A DNA stretch of 64,000 nucleotides from Oceanidesulfovibrio marinus (lineage in GTDB: Bacteria; Desulfobacterota; Desulfovibrionia; Desulfovibrionales; Desulfovibrionaceae), in NCBI RefSeq assembly GCF_013085545.1, contig NZ_CP039543.1, positions 2,418,001 through 2,482,000 on the forward strand, read 5' to 3'. Position numbers and translations under genes: made by a program. Shown in pieces: positions 11,668-20,621 of the stretch; positions within the stretch are counted from its first letter, which is position 1, and every line of letters begins with the position of its first letter. The notes beneath the pieces are model-generated. The model saw only the letters and a list, made by a program, of their open reading frames with translations, did not search any database and was not told the origin of the DNA.

Positions 11668-12714
11668 CTACTGACCGCCGTGCTGCGCAAGGTACGACTG
11701 GATGCGCGTGGCCACGTTTTCCTTGAGGTTGTTGAACCAGAAGGCGTAATCGAACTTGTGGTAGACCCCGGCCGGGAACCTGCCCAGGTGCTCCAGGTCT
11801 ATCTTCGGCGACTCGGGCTGCTTCATGTTGGTGATGACCAGCACGCCCTTTTCCGGGTCCACATGCGCGTCGGCAAAGTGGTCGATTTTTTCGATCAGCT
11901 CGCCCGTGGCGTCGTTGAAGAACACGGCGCCGGCGTGCTCCTCGCGGGTGGCAAGGGTGGAATCGTTTTTCCAGTTCACCGGGTTGATGGCGATGGCGCC
12001 TTCCAGCAGAACAGGCGAGCCTTTCGCATCGGGACCTTCGGTGTTGTAGGTGATGATGACGCCGGTGTCGTCTGCGCCCATGGCCCGCTTCATCCAGGGG
12101 TATTGCTCAAGATCGTGCGTGGTTACCGAGTACCCGATGAGGTATGCGGCCACGAGTCGCTTCTGCAGCGCGGGATCGTCGAACCGCTTCCGCATCAGGT
12201 TGATCAGGGTCATGGTGCCCTGGCTGTGGCCGGCAATGATGAACGGGCGGTCCTTGTTCAGGTGCTCCAGGTAGTAATCGAAGGCGGCTTCCACATCCCG
12301 CGCGCCGAGCTGGAACGACGGGTCGGCGAACATATCGGTGCCGCCGCGCGCCGTGAACTCGTCCTGCACGGCGCCGGACTGCTGGCGGTAGAATGGTGCG
12401 AACAGGTTGGCCGAACCGGAATAGACGCCAGCCTGGGCAACGGTCAGGCCTTTGGCAAATGCGCGGAGCTTCTTGTCCGCGACATCCATGTTGGTGGAGT
12501 CCTTGCCGCTGAATATGGTGGGATGTACATAGAATACGTCTACGGGCTTATCGATCTTTGAAGGCTGCGTGACCCAGTTGAAGGAGTCCGTATAATCCAG
12601 GGCACCGCTCTTCATATCCGCATCTTCCCCTTTGGCAAAAGCATATGCCGGCAGAAGTATAATTCCTACCAGCATCAATACGGCAACCCACCTGCATTCA
12701 GTAACTCGCATCAT
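11668..12714 (-). CDS. DUF3089 alpha/beta-hydrolase-like exported protein
   Basis: 348 residues with an N-terminal signal peptide (residues ~1-27, LPAYAFA). The mature region begins with DVFYVHPTIF, typical of DUF3089. The nucleophile elbow GHSQGT follows (about residue 165), then a predicted alpha/beta-hydrolase core with IGYSVTTHD. Family members are putative lipases or esterases of unproven substrate. It is probably periplasmic, monocistronic, and ended by the hairpin downstream. No unusual features. Confidence 0.85.
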   Translation of the reverse strand: MMRVTECRWVAVLMLVGIILLPAYAFAKGEDADMKSGALDYTDSFNWVTQPSKIDKPVDVFYVHPTIFSGKDSTNMDVADKKLRAFAKGLTVAQAGVYSGSANLFAPFYRQQSGAVQDEFTARGGTDMFADPSFQLGARDVEAAFDYYLEHLNKDRPFIIAGHSQGTMTLINLMRKRFDDPALQKRLVAAYLIGYSVTTHDLEQYPWMKRAMGADDTGVIITYNTEGPDAKGSPVLLEGAIAINPVNWKNDSTLATREEHAGAVFFNDATGELIEKIDHFADAHVDPEKGVLVITNMKQPESPKIDLEHLGRFPAGVYHKFDYAFWFNNLKENVATRIQSYLAQHGGQ

Positions 12715-12752
12715 ACCCCCTCAAGGCGTTTCGGCAAATTGCAACACCGTAC

Positions 12753-12899
12753 TTATTCCAGGATAGCGACTTCCATTGCCGTGCAGTGCACACATCGATA
12801 CGTTTTTTTCGTGTCCCATTCCTGGCAATACACGTTCTTCAACATTTTGCGTTGCAGATGTTGCAAGGCAGGCACTGCGTCCATACGCACAGAGCTCAT
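12753..12899 (-). CDS. Candidate small zinc-ribbon-like peptide
   Basis: 48 residues if started at the ATG at 12899; another ATG at 12884 is possible. The C-terminal half contains CQEWDTKKTYRCVHC, a Cys arrangement like a short zinc ribbon, ending MEVAILE. No clear ribosome-binding site precedes either ATG, and base use is less biased than in neighbours. I list it because the Cys pattern is suggestive. It could be chance. Confidence 0.28.
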   Translation of the reverse strand: MSSVRMDAVPALQHLQRKMLKNVYCQEWDTKKTYRCVHCTAMEVAILE

Positions 12900-13266
12900 C
12901 GACACGAAATGAGTGTTAGTCGGCATCACTGGCCGGGTCAAGGTGTTCGCAATGCATCCCGGGGCGTTGCACGCGCTCGCAACCGTGTGCCAGGGGAATT
13001 GCTCCACGCAACCGTGCTGCGCTTGCCTGTTGCTGGTTGATTCCGGACTCTGAGATAAACAAAGTGTAACAATTGTCACTTTTTTACCCGCGCCGTACCT
13101 CCCCACTAGGTTCAGTTACTTTTTCAATGCGTTACACATCGCACGCGGAAAGGTTGAGAAAGCGGCCTGGCTTCGAGTCTGGGCTGATTCTACCCACTCT
13201 TTTCCTGTCACTCTGCTAAAATATCAGGATAAACAGCTCTACCAACATCCTTTCCTAAAACTGGGA

Positions 13267-13329
13267 GTCAGTTTTTGACAAATCCTCGCTGGTTATTACA
13301 AGACTGACCAGTCAGTTTTAGTCAGTTTT
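13267..13329. promoter_or_regulatory. Likely TetR operator cluster overlapping a promoter
   Basis: A perfect inverted repeat ACTGAC-CA-GTCAGT spans 13303-13316. GTCAGTTTT occurs three times in direct orientation (13267, 13311, 13321). TTGACA (13275) and TACAAG (13297) with a 16-bp spacer form a candidate promoter just upstream of, or overlapping, the palindrome. The TetR gene starts at 13403, so autoregulation of the TetR-EmrAB unit is likely. Confidence 0.65.
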
Positions 13330-13402
13330 GTACTGGTCCGACTCTCCCCACAAGCCGTTCACAAAAACAATCGCCTGTCGTTCAACGCACCGAAGGCCGA
13401 CA

Positions 13403-13975
13403 ATGACTACATTTAGCAAGGACAAGAAAACCCGCATCCTCAACGCCGCCGCCGCGCAGTTTGCCGAGCGCCCGTTCCACAAGGTCCTCCTGGACGACGT
13501 GGCCCGCGCAGCCGGCGTGGGCAAGGGAACGCTTTATCTCTACTTCGAGAGCAAGGACGAGCTCTTTCTCTCCGTCCTGTTCCAGGACTTCGCCGCCCTG
13601 GTCGAGCGCCTGGAGGAGAACATTAGAGCCAACGAGGACGATCCGGCCGCGCAGATGTCCGGTCTCATCCACGAGCTCACCCAGCATCTCTACAGCAAGA
13701 CTGTTTTTTTCGAGCTCTCGCGCGGCGCCATCGTCAACTGCCCCAACAGCGACGAATGGGCCAACAAACGCGCTGAGATGCGCACGCTCATCATGAGCGT
13801 CATCAACAACGGCATTGAGAAAGGCGTTTTCAGCGATCCCGATCCCGCGCTCACGGCGAGCTACATCGCGGGGCTCATCCGCTCCGCATGCTTGAACAGG
13901 CCCACGGGCACGGCAATGGAGAGCATCTTCGAGCACGCAAGGGATTTTGTTCTGAAGGCATTGCGCGCGGCCTGA
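13403..13975 (+). CDS. TetR/AcrR-family transcriptional regulator
   Basis: 190 residues from the ATG at 13403 (GAAGG upstream). A TTG at 13328 would extend it into the operator, so it was not used. The N-terminal helix-turn-helix is clear (RILNAAAAQFAERPFHKVLLDDVARAAGVGKGTLYLYFESKDELF). The remaining ~140 residues form the variable ligand-binding domain. It lies directly upstream of, and co-directional with, an EmrAB-type pump, so it is the likely local repressor. The palindromic cluster just before it is the probable binding site. Confidence 0.93.
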   Translation: MTTFSKDKKTRILNAAAAQFAERPFHKVLLDDVARAAGVGKGTLYLYFESKDELFLSVLFQDFAALVERLEENIRANEDDPAAQMSGLIHELTQHLYSKTVFFELSRGAIVNCPNSDEWANKRAEMRTLIMSVINNGIEKGVFSDPDPALTASYIAGLIRSACLNRPTGTAMESIFEHARDFVLKALRAA

Positions 13976-14109
13976 TCCAGCCCGCCCCGGCTGGCCACGC
14001 GGCCCTATCGCAACTTTTTCGCACTCTGGATCTTCGCTCCTCCCGCCGATTTCGACGCTTGCCGTAGCGAGACCGCAGATCAACACGAATTTTCCAAATC
14101 GAGGCATAC

Positions 14110-15330
14110 ATGAGCGAGACGCAAACAACACCGCCGGAAGTGACAGAAGAGCGGAGACGCCCTGCCCGGAAGCGCATCCTTCTGCTGTCCATCATCGCGG
14201 CGGCCGCGGTCTTGATCGGCGCCGTGGGAGTGCCCTTCTACCTCCACGCCATTTCGCACGAATCCACGGACGACGCCTTTCTGGAGGCGCACATCACGAA
14301 CATCAGCCCCCGGGTGCCCGGCCATATCTCGGCCGTGCATGTGGAGGACAACCAGCAGGTAAAAGAGGGCGACGTGCTGGCCGAGCTCGACTCCCGTGAC
14401 TACGAGGTTGCGCTGGATGTTGCCCAGGCCAAGCTGGAGTCGGCCAAGGCGGCCGTTTCCGAGGTAAAGGCCGTGGCCTCCGCCGCGAGAAACATTCTGC
14501 AGGAAAAAAAAGCCAACTTCGAGTCCGAGCTGGCCGGACTGGAGCAGGTCCGGGCCGAGGTGGCGGAGATGAAGGCCGGGCACGAGCGCGACAGCAACGA
14601 CCTGGACCGCATGCGCCAGATTGTCCAGGCAGGCGCGGTGAGCCGGCAGGAGTATGACCACGCCAGGGCCCAGGAAGCCATGGCCCGTGCCAAGCTGAAC
14701 TCCTCCGAGCAGCTTGTGCAGACTCAGGCCGCCAAGATCGCCGAGGCCAAGGCCGCCGTGTTCACCGCTGAAGACGAGCTGCACCAGGCCCAGGCCCAGA
14801 TGAACGCCCGCGCCGCCCAGCTGCAGGAGGCCGAGGCGCAGGTGGAGCAGGCCAAGCTGGACCTCTCCTATACCCGCATCGTTGCGCCGTGCAGCGGCTA
14901 CATCACCAAAAAGTCCGTGGAACAGGGCGCGTACATCCAGGCCGGGCAGAACCTCTTCTCCATCGTCAGCCCGGAGCTGTGGGTGGTGGCCAACTACAAG
15001 GAAACGCAGATCACCCACATCCGGCCCGGACAGCAGGTCGAGATCAGCGTGGACACCTACCCGGACGTGACCTTCACCGGCCATGTGGACAGCATCCAGC
15101 GCGGCACCGGCTCTCGCTTCAGCCTGCTGCCGCCCGAAAACGCAGCAGGCAACTTCATCAAGGTTGTCCAGCGCATCCCGGTGAAGATCGTCTTTGACGA
15201 TAACAAGACGTTGCAGCAGTACGTGCTCGCCCCCGGAATGTCCGTCATCCCCAGCGTGGACATCTCCAGACAGCCCGGCGCCGTGGCCGGGAACACGGGC
15301 AACTCCTCCGTGGTGTCCCTGAGGCCGTAA
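14110..15330 (+). CDS. HlyD/EmrA-family membrane fusion protein
   Basis: 406 residues. One N-terminal membrane span lies at about 18-45. A biotinyl-lipoyl-like half (ISPRVPGHISAVHVEDNQQVKEGDVLAELD) is followed by a long alpha-helical hairpin, Ala/Glu/Lys/Gln-rich (about 85-240). The second lipoyl half is SYTRIVAPCSGYITKKSVEQGAYIQAGQNLFSIV. The C-terminal beta-barrel follows. It couples the inner-membrane EmrB-type pump, encoded 2 bp downstream, to an outer-membrane channel. No TolC homologue lies in the operon, so the channel must come from elsewhere. Confidence 0.93.
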   Translation: MSETQTTPPEVTEERRRPARKRILLLSIIAAAAVLIGAVGVPFYLHAISHESTDDAFLEAHITNISPRVPGHISAVHVEDNQQVKEGDVLAELDSRDYEVALDVAQAKLESAKAAVSEVKAVASAARNILQEKKANFESELAGLEQVRAEVAEMKAGHERDSNDLDRMRQIVQAGAVSRQEYDHARAQEAMARAKLNSSEQLVQTQAAKIAEAKAAVFTAEDELHQAQAQMNARAAQLQEAEAQVEQAKLDLSYTRIVAPCSGYITKKSVEQGAYIQAGQNLFSIVSPELWVVANYKETQITHIRPGQQVEISVDTYPDVTFTGHVDSIQRGTGSRFSLLPPENAAGNFIKVVQRIPVKIVFDDNKTLQQYVLAPGMSVIPSVDISRQPGAVAGNTGNSSVVSLRP

Positions 15331-15332
15331 CC

Positions 15333-16901
15333 ATGAACGCATATCGGGACCCCGAGTCCTTATCACCCGGTGAGCGCTGGACCATCGCCGTCACTGTCAT
15401 GTTCGGCGCGTTCATGGCGGTTATGGACACCAGCGTGGTCAACGTGTCCATGGCCCACATGATGGGCAGCTTCGGTGCGGACCTCTCCTCCATCACCTGG
15501 GTCGCCACCAGCTACAGCATCGCCGAGATCATCATGGTGACCATGTCAGGCTGGTGGAGCTCGCTCATCGGGCGCAAGACGCTCTACCTTGCGTCCTTCG
15601 CCATCTTCACCATCGGCTCCATCCTCTGCGGCACGGCCACCACCTTCGAGCAGATGATCTGCTACCGCATTCTCCAGGGCATAGGCGGCGGCGCGCTCAT
15701 TCCCGTATCCCAGGCCATCCTGCGCGAGACCTTCCCCCCGCAGCAGCAGGGCATGGCCATGGCCATCTATGGTATGGGCGTGGTGCTGGCCCCGGCCCTG
15801 GGCCCCACCCTCGGGGGCTGGCTCACCGACGTGTACGGCTGGCCGTGGGTCTTCTTCATCAACGTACCTGTCTGCATCCTGGCCATGATGCTCACCAGCC
15901 GCTTCGTGCACGACCCGCCGTACCTCCGCCGTGGCGTGCAGTCCATCGACTGGCTCGGCATCATCTTCCTCACTGTCTGCCTGACCGGCATGCAGATCAT
16001 ACTGGAGCGCGGTCAGGAGGAGAACTGGTTCGAGTCCAACCAGATCATCGTCGGCACGATCATCACGGTTGCTTCCTTTGTGGGCCTCATCGTCTGGGAG
16101 CTGCGACACCCCGCGCCGGTGGTGAACCTGCGCGTGCTGAAGGACAGGAACCTGACCCTCGGCTCAACCATGGGTCTGATCTTCGGCATCTCGCTCTTCG
16201 GGACCACGTTCATCCTGCCGCAGTTCACGCAGCAACTTCTGGGCTACCCGGCCTTCGAGTCGGGCATGGCCCTGGCGCCGCGCGCCATCACGCTGCTTTT
16301 GATGATGCCCATTGCCGGATGGCTGTACCAGCGCATCGGGGCCAAGCCCCTGGTCCTGGGGGGCATCTTCTTCATTGTCTGGTCCTACTACGACCTGATG
16401 CAGCTCAACCTGAACGCCGGGATCGCCGACCTGATCCTTCCCCTGCTGATCATGGGCGTGGGCATGCCCTTCATGTTCGTGCCTCTGAGCACGGTATCGC
16501 TCAGCAGCATTTCCAGAAGCGACGTCACCGATGCGTCGAGCATCTACACGCTCTCGCGACGGGTGGGCGGCAACATAGGCTACGCCCTGGTCGCCACGCT
16601 GCTGGACTCGCGGATTCAGGTCCACCGGGTCTACATGGGCGAGCACATCAACTCGTTCAACGCGGCTACGGAAGCCTTCCGCAACACGCTGATCAACGCC
16701 TTGCGCTCCCTGGGCATCGACCCACTCGACGCCTCGCACCTGTCCATCGGCATGCTGGAGAACATCCTGCGCCGGCAGACGACCATGCTCGCCTACAACG
16801 ACATTTCCTTTATCTGCGGGGCCATGTTCCTCGTGCTCATCCCGCTGGTCTTCTTCCTCCCCAGCAGAAAAAAAATTCTGGCCATCGCTGCCAGGAAGTA
16901 A
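15333..16901 (+). CDS. DHA2-family (EmrB-type) MFS multidrug efflux pump
   Basis: 522 residues, consistent with 14 transmembrane helices. The opening region (WTIAVTVMFGAFMAVMDTSVVNVSMAHMMGSF) and motif C (GMGVVLAPALGPTLGGWLTD) are diagnostic of the DHA2 drug:H+ antiporters. It is 2 bp after the EmrA-type gene and forms one transcription unit with it, ending at a terminator. The predicted role is proton-driven efflux of hydrophobic toxins across both membranes, under TetR control. Confidence 0.94.
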   Translation: MNAYRDPESLSPGERWTIAVTVMFGAFMAVMDTSVVNVSMAHMMGSFGADLSSITWVATSYSIAEIIMVTMSGWWSSLIGRKTLYLASFAIFTIGSILCGTATTFEQMICYRILQGIGGGALIPVSQAILRETFPPQQQGMAMAIYGMGVVLAPALGPTLGGWLTDVYGWPWVFFINVPVCILAMMLTSRFVHDPPYLRRGVQSIDWLGIIFLTVCLTGMQIILERGQEENWFESNQIIVGTIITVASFVGLIVWELRHPAPVVNLRVLKDRNLTLGSTMGLIFGISLFGTTFILPQFTQQLLGYPAFESGMALAPRAITLLLMMPIAGWLYQRIGAKPLVLGGIFFIVWSYYDLMQLNLNAGIADLILPLLIMGVGMPFMFVPLSTVSLSSISRSDVTDASSIYTLSRRVGGNIGYALVATLLDSRIQVHRVYMGEHINSFNAATEAFRNTLINALRSLGIDPLDASHLSIGMLENILRRQTTMLAYNDISFICGAMFLVLIPLVFFLPSRKKILAIAARK

Positions 16902-16945
16902 GCCGCCGGTTTACTCACGATGCGGAGAATTCCGCCAATGATGAT

Positions 16946-16976
16946 AGGGTCATGCCACTTGGTGTGACCCTTTTTT
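16946..16976 (+). terminator. Terminator of the EmrAB-type operon
   Basis: AGGGTCA (16946-16952) pairs with TGACCCT (16965-16971) and is followed by TTTTTT. It lies 45 bp past the pump gene. Confidence 0.85.
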
Positions 16977-17080
16977 GATCTGTGGAGGGATGTGCAGCGC
17001 GGGGCTCAAGGCCCACCGGCGCCTGCCCGCGCGGACAGGAGAACCCTGGCGGCTGAAGAACCGGACCAGGAAACTCGTAT

Positions 17081-18766
17081 CTACCGCGCCTTCAGCCGGG
17101 CGTCATTGTTGAAGGTATCATCGACAAGCTGGATTATGAGCAATCTGAGAGCAACCTGCTTCGGGTCCAAGTAGTAATGCTGCTTGTACAACCCCGATCG
17201 CTTGATCAAAGATTTCACAGAGGGCGGCAGCAGGCTGCCGATACTCTTTTTATTGGTAGAGTCGTTCGATGTCCCGGAAGACGACTGCCGCAGATGTTGT
17301 ATGATTGCATCGATCCCTGCTGGCGTGAAAAACTTCGTGTCCTTGAGCAGCGCAATGTTCGACGCTACGAGGTCGATAAATTCCGTATCGGAGAATAATC
17401 CGGAAAACTGGATGTTTGCCGGACGCTTTGCAATCGGTATCTCGGAGAATCTTGCGTTGACGATCTGTTTGAAAAGACGCTTCGACGTTCTCTGTTTGTC
17501 CGGCAGGCTTCGGACGACGTTTTGTACACCTTTGGAATAGAACGGCGTGTACACGGTCACGTACTTCTGTTTTATGTAATTCAGCGCGGCATAGAAGCTC
17601 GGGACCATGTAGTCCTGATACAGCCTGTCTCGCCATTGCGGAAGAGATTCGCCTTTGCGCCGTGCGCATCCCTCTGGTGCTGATCCACGATATGAGCTCA
17701 GCTCATCAACCAGCTCCGCGTTGTCATACAGATCACCGGACAACATCGCACATGAGTTGAGGACATCGCGCATTGTTGCAACAGGGGACCATCCAAAAAA
17801 CTGATCGCCCCGTATGATACCGGTCTTACCCGAGTCCCGCAGGTTCTTCCAAAGCGCAAAGCCGTCCATGTATGCGTTCAGGTTCTCGATTCGCCCTTCT
17901 CCCATCCGTATAAAACGGATGACCCGCTTTTCCAGGCTCTCATCGGTGGTAAATGTTTCGCAGTAACTATGCGACAGATTGAAGTGGTTTGCCAATCTTC
18001 GTGCAATAACCGCATCATTGTCAGGGTCCTGCAGGCTTTCTGCACGCCCCCATGTTACGGCCTGCGGTCTTCTGCCGCGGTCCAGAAGCGATAGCAGGAG
18101 AAACCGACTGTCGTAGCCGCCGGAGAGAGGAAGTACGGCCCTGTCATAATCTGTGTCAAAGTTGTCGAGGGCATCCGAGATGGCGCCTCTCAATGCATCC
18201 ATCTGTTTGGCTTTGGGAATGATATCCTGATAGTACTGTTTTTCTGCACGGGAAGAGATGCGCGAGGTCCACGTTTCCGTGTTGAATACAAAGCTGCTGT
18301 TCTTTTCGAGAGGTTTAATTTCAGAATCCCAGGATTGCCCCTGAATGATTATTCCCGAGTTCAAGAAAGAATAGACAGAATTCCTATTCTGAATATACGA
18401 CCCCTTTGCCATGATAATGGCTCGCTGGGATGTTGATGCAAAGAATTTATTATCATCCCAATAGTACCACAATGTTTTCGATGCTACGCAGTCAGTCTCC
18501 AGCTCTACTGACCCGCCATCCACTTTTGCATATGCAAAACCACCGTCGAAAGAAGAGTCATTGCCGAATTTATGTCCCAATGTTGCTTCATTTTCTTTAT
18601 CCGATGCTCCGTTCAGATCGATCTTTACGAGATAGGCCATCCCGTCACGGTATAGTGTATGGTTTGTTGCGATATTATCCGGCCCAATCTTCCGGGCTAC
18701 CTCAGCGAGAAGTGGCTCCACATTTTCAGCCTGATTCTTATAGGCGCAAATAAGTATATCCGGCAT
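17081..18766 (-). CDS. Asparagine-synthase-like ATP-dependent amidotransferase
   Basis: 561 residues from the ATG at 18766; longer starts lack support. The C-terminal domain has the ATP-pyrophosphatase P-loop LPLSGGYDSRFLL (about 215) and further synthase-like segments. The N-terminal ~190 residues resemble a class II glutaminase fold (FASTSQRAIIMAKG) but start MPDILICAYK, with no catalytic Cys2, so glutamine hydrolysis is unlikely. Such proteins adenylate a carboxylate and join it to an amine. They occur in surface-polysaccharide, lasso-peptide and other pathways. The gene is isolated and more AT-rich than its neighbours, which suggests transfer. The substrate is unknown. Confidence 0.8.
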   Translation of the reverse strand: MPDILICAYKNQAENVEPLLAEVARKIGPDNIATNHTLYRDGMAYLVKIDLNGASDKENEATLGHKFGNDSSFDGGFAYAKVDGGSVELETDCVASKTLWYYWDDNKFFASTSQRAIIMAKGSYIQNRNSVYSFLNSGIIIQGQSWDSEIKPLEKNSSFVFNTETWTSRISSRAEKQYYQDIIPKAKQMDALRGAISDALDNFDTDYDRAVLPLSGGYDSRFLLLSLLDRGRRPQAVTWGRAESLQDPDNDAVIARRLANHFNLSHSYCETFTTDESLEKRVIRFIRMGEGRIENLNAYMDGFALWKNLRDSGKTGIIRGDQFFGWSPVATMRDVLNSCAMLSGDLYDNAELVDELSSYRGSAPEGCARRKGESLPQWRDRLYQDYMVPSFYAALNYIKQKYVTVYTPFYSKGVQNVVRSLPDKQRTSKRLFKQIVNARFSEIPIAKRPANIQFSGLFSDTEFIDLVASNIALLKDTKFFTPAGIDAIIQHLRQSSSGTSNDSTNKKSIGSLLPPSVKSLIKRSGLYKQHYYLDPKQVALRLLIIQLVDDTFNNDARLKAR

Positions 18767-18999
18767 GTGCTTCTCACTTGGTATTGGTTTTTCCAACGGC
18801 GGTAATGCCCGATCGACAAGCTGTCGATCCCACCTTCCAGACCAGAACAAAACAACTGTTGTTGTGCGGTCTGTTTCGACTCGCTGTATGCATCCTGCGT
18901 CGTGTTGTATTCACCCTCATTCGATGGAATGAACCCGGCCGCCCATACCAGCGGATGCAACGAACACTCCATCACTTGAACCTCTTTGAGTTTCACCAT
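18697..18999 (-). CDS. Candidate short ORF upstream of the asparagine-synthase-like gene
   Basis: 100 codons from the ATG at 18999, with AAGGTG 4 nt upstream, overlapping the synthase start by 70 bp in another frame. The first ~75 residues (MVKLKEVQVMECSLHPLVWA through SIGHYRRWKN) are hydrophilic with two Cys and no known motif. The tail overlapping the synthase is probably not selected for. It could be a short partner or precursor peptide, or chance. Same strand and low GC as the synthase. Confidence 0.35.
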   Translation of the reverse strand: MVKLKEVQVMECSLHPLVWAAGFIPSNEGEYNTTQDAYSESKQTAQQQLFCSGLEGGIDSLSIGHYRRWKNQYQVRSTCRIYLFAPIRIRLKMWSHFSLR

Positions 19000-19385
19000 A
19001 TTACACCTTATGGACACCGTGTTTCCCACATTGCCCACGCGCTTCAGACTGCATTTATTTGTAAGTTTGGTTAGACCCTGACTAGTTCTATTTGACACGA
19101 TGCGGGGGAGCCGGCCCGGAGTGGGCTCCAGCGCGAATCCATGGGATAGCAAATCTGGACGGGTACGCAGAGGCCCTCCCCTTGTACGGTCCGCATGGAT
19201 CGATTCGGTCCGCCCGCAGCAGGGCCGTGCCGCCCAAACGAAAAAGGGCTGCGCCCCTCGGTGCAACCCTTTGATTCTCTGGACTCTAAGGCCCCACGGC
19301 TCGAAATTTCAGCTGAGTTCTGAAGCTGGATAACCAGGCACAGCGTCCTGCCGGATTACGCCTGGCCGGATCGCGCCCGGGCGCC
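18767..19385. other. Region between asparagine-synthase-like and MFS genes
   Basis: About 620 bp containing the candidate short ORF (to 18999), then non-coding DNA. A terminator-like hairpin lies at 19241-19271 and belongs to a repeat family described below. The segment 19140-19240 resembles the spacer next to the tRNA-Asp gene near 30,330-30,410 (shared TGGACGGG and CCGCCCGCAG blocks). Nothing else seen. Confidence 0.4.
19241..19271 (-). terminator. Terminator copy A (tRNA-Asp-terminator repeat family)
   Basis: Hairpin AAGGGCTGCGCC / GGTGCAACCCTT with a five-T run on the minus strand. It lies 115 bp beyond the MFS gene, so it can end that transcript. The sequence is a variant of the terminator following tRNA-Asp at 30,413. 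Confidence 0.7.
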
Positions 19386-20621
19386 CTACCCGCTACGCCT
19401 TTCTGTTGCAAACAGCAGCAACGTGAGCGCGCTGATGCCGCATCCGGCCCAGGTCACGCCGGCCCAACCGTAGTGGTGATAGAAAATGGTGCCCAGCACG
19501 GAGCCCAACGCGCCCCCGGCAAAGAACATCGTCATGTAGATGGCGTTGGCCCGGCCGCGAATTTCCGCCGGGACCGAGAAGATGATGCGCTGGCTGACGA
19601 TCTGGTTGGTCTGCACGGCGGCGTCGAGCAATACGGTCAGCAGGACCATGACCAGCATGATCCTGGCCGCGCCGGCCCAGCCCATACCGAGGAAGGCCAG
19701 CCCGAGCAGCAGCAGGGACCAGAACGTGGCGGAACGGCTGTAGCCCTTGTCGGCCAGCCGGCCAGCCATGGGCGCTGCCAGCGCCCCACCGGCGCCTGCC
19801 AGGGCGAACAGGCCGATGCCGTATTCGCCCATGCCGAACTGCTCGCCCAGCAGGATCGGCACCGTTGTCCAGAAAATGTTGAAGGCGCAGAACAGCAACC
19901 CCTGGTAGACCGAACGCCGCCGCAGAGACGCATTGTCCCGCACCAGCCGGAGCATGGTCAGCAGAATCCTGCCATAGCTCACGCCGCCCTGGGGCATGTA
20001 CCGCGGCATGGCCCGGGTGAGCACCAGCCCGACCACCAGCATCAGACCGCCCGATCCCCAGAAGACCGCCCTCCAGCCAAAGGCTCCTGCCACGAACAGG
20101 GAAGCAGGCCGGGCGAGCATGACGCCCGAGAGCAGGCCGGCCATCACGTTGCCCACAACGCGGCCCCGCCGCTCCATGGGCGCAAGCTGGACAATGTATG
20201 GCAGCAGCACCTGGGCCCCGGTGGAGGAGATGCCTACCAGAAACGAAGCGGCGAAAAACAACGGAGCCGAGGTCGCCGTGGCGGCCACGAACAGCCCAGC
20301 GACGGCCCCGCCCAGAGTGATGAAGACCAGCGCCCTGTTCTCCACAAGGTCGGCCAGGGAGACGAGCAGAAACAGCCCGAGGCCGTATCCCACCTGGGTC
20401 ACGCTGACCACCAGGCCTGCCATGTCCGGCGTGATGCCCAGCGCCGGGGCGATGGAGGAGATGATAGGCTGGGCTATGTAGAGGTTTGCCACCAGCGATC
20501 CGATGGCGATGGCGAAGACAACGACAAGTGCGGCGGATGGCCCTTTGTCCGCGGGCGCAGCCTCCGTGCCCTGTTCCTGGCTCGGCCCTGCTGTATCGAT
20601 CTGTTCTTGTTGGTCGGTCAT
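19386..20621 (-). CDS. MFS transporter (12 TM, YnfM-like arabinose-efflux group)
   Basis: 411 residues from the ATG at 20621 (MTDQQEQ). A hydrophilic ~35-residue N-terminus precedes about 12 hydrophobic helices. Motifs such as NLYIAQPIISSIAPALGI at TM1 and MERRGRVVGNVMAGLLSGVMLARP in the first half match MFS exporters of the YnfM/YybF type. Substrate is unknown. It is monocistronic, with terminator copy A downstream. Confidence 0.88.
   Translation of the reverse strand: MTDQQEQIDTAGPSQEQGTEAAPADKGPSAALVVVFAIAIGSLVANLYIAQPIISSIAPALGITPDMAGLVVSVTQVGYGLGLFLLVSLADLVENRALVFITLGGAVAGLFVAATATSAPLFFAASFLVGISSTGAQVLLPYIVQLAPMERRGRVVGNVMAGLLSGVMLARPASLFVAGAFGWRAVFWGSGGLMLVVGLVLTRAMPRYMPQGGVSYGRILLTMLRLVRDNASLRRRSVYQGLLFCAFNIFWTTVPILLGEQFGMGEYGIGLFALAGAGGALAAPMAGRLADKGYSRSATFWSLLLLGLAFLGMGWAGAARIMLVMVLLTVLLDAAVQTNQIVSQRIIFSVPAEIRGRANAIYMTMFFAGGALGSVLGTIFYHHYGWAGVTWAGCGISALTLLLFATERRSG

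Larger units (their letters stand above)
12715..13402. other. Long intergenic region with TetR operator cluster at its right end
   Basis: About 690 bp with no large gene. One possible small minus-strand frame (12753-12899) is listed separately. The right end (13267-13329) holds the likely TetR operators and a promoter. The stretch 13060-13260 shows nothing I can name. Confidence 0.5.

Noticed and set aside
14080-15366. A 428-codon minus-strand open frame
   Set aside because: Antisense to the EmrA-type gene; Gly/His/Leu-rich translation typical of GC-rich antisense.
17081-18999. Lasso-peptide cluster
   Set aside because: The synthase alone resembles the cyclase type, but no transglutaminase-like protease or PqqD-like protein is present, and the short ORF lacks a typical core.
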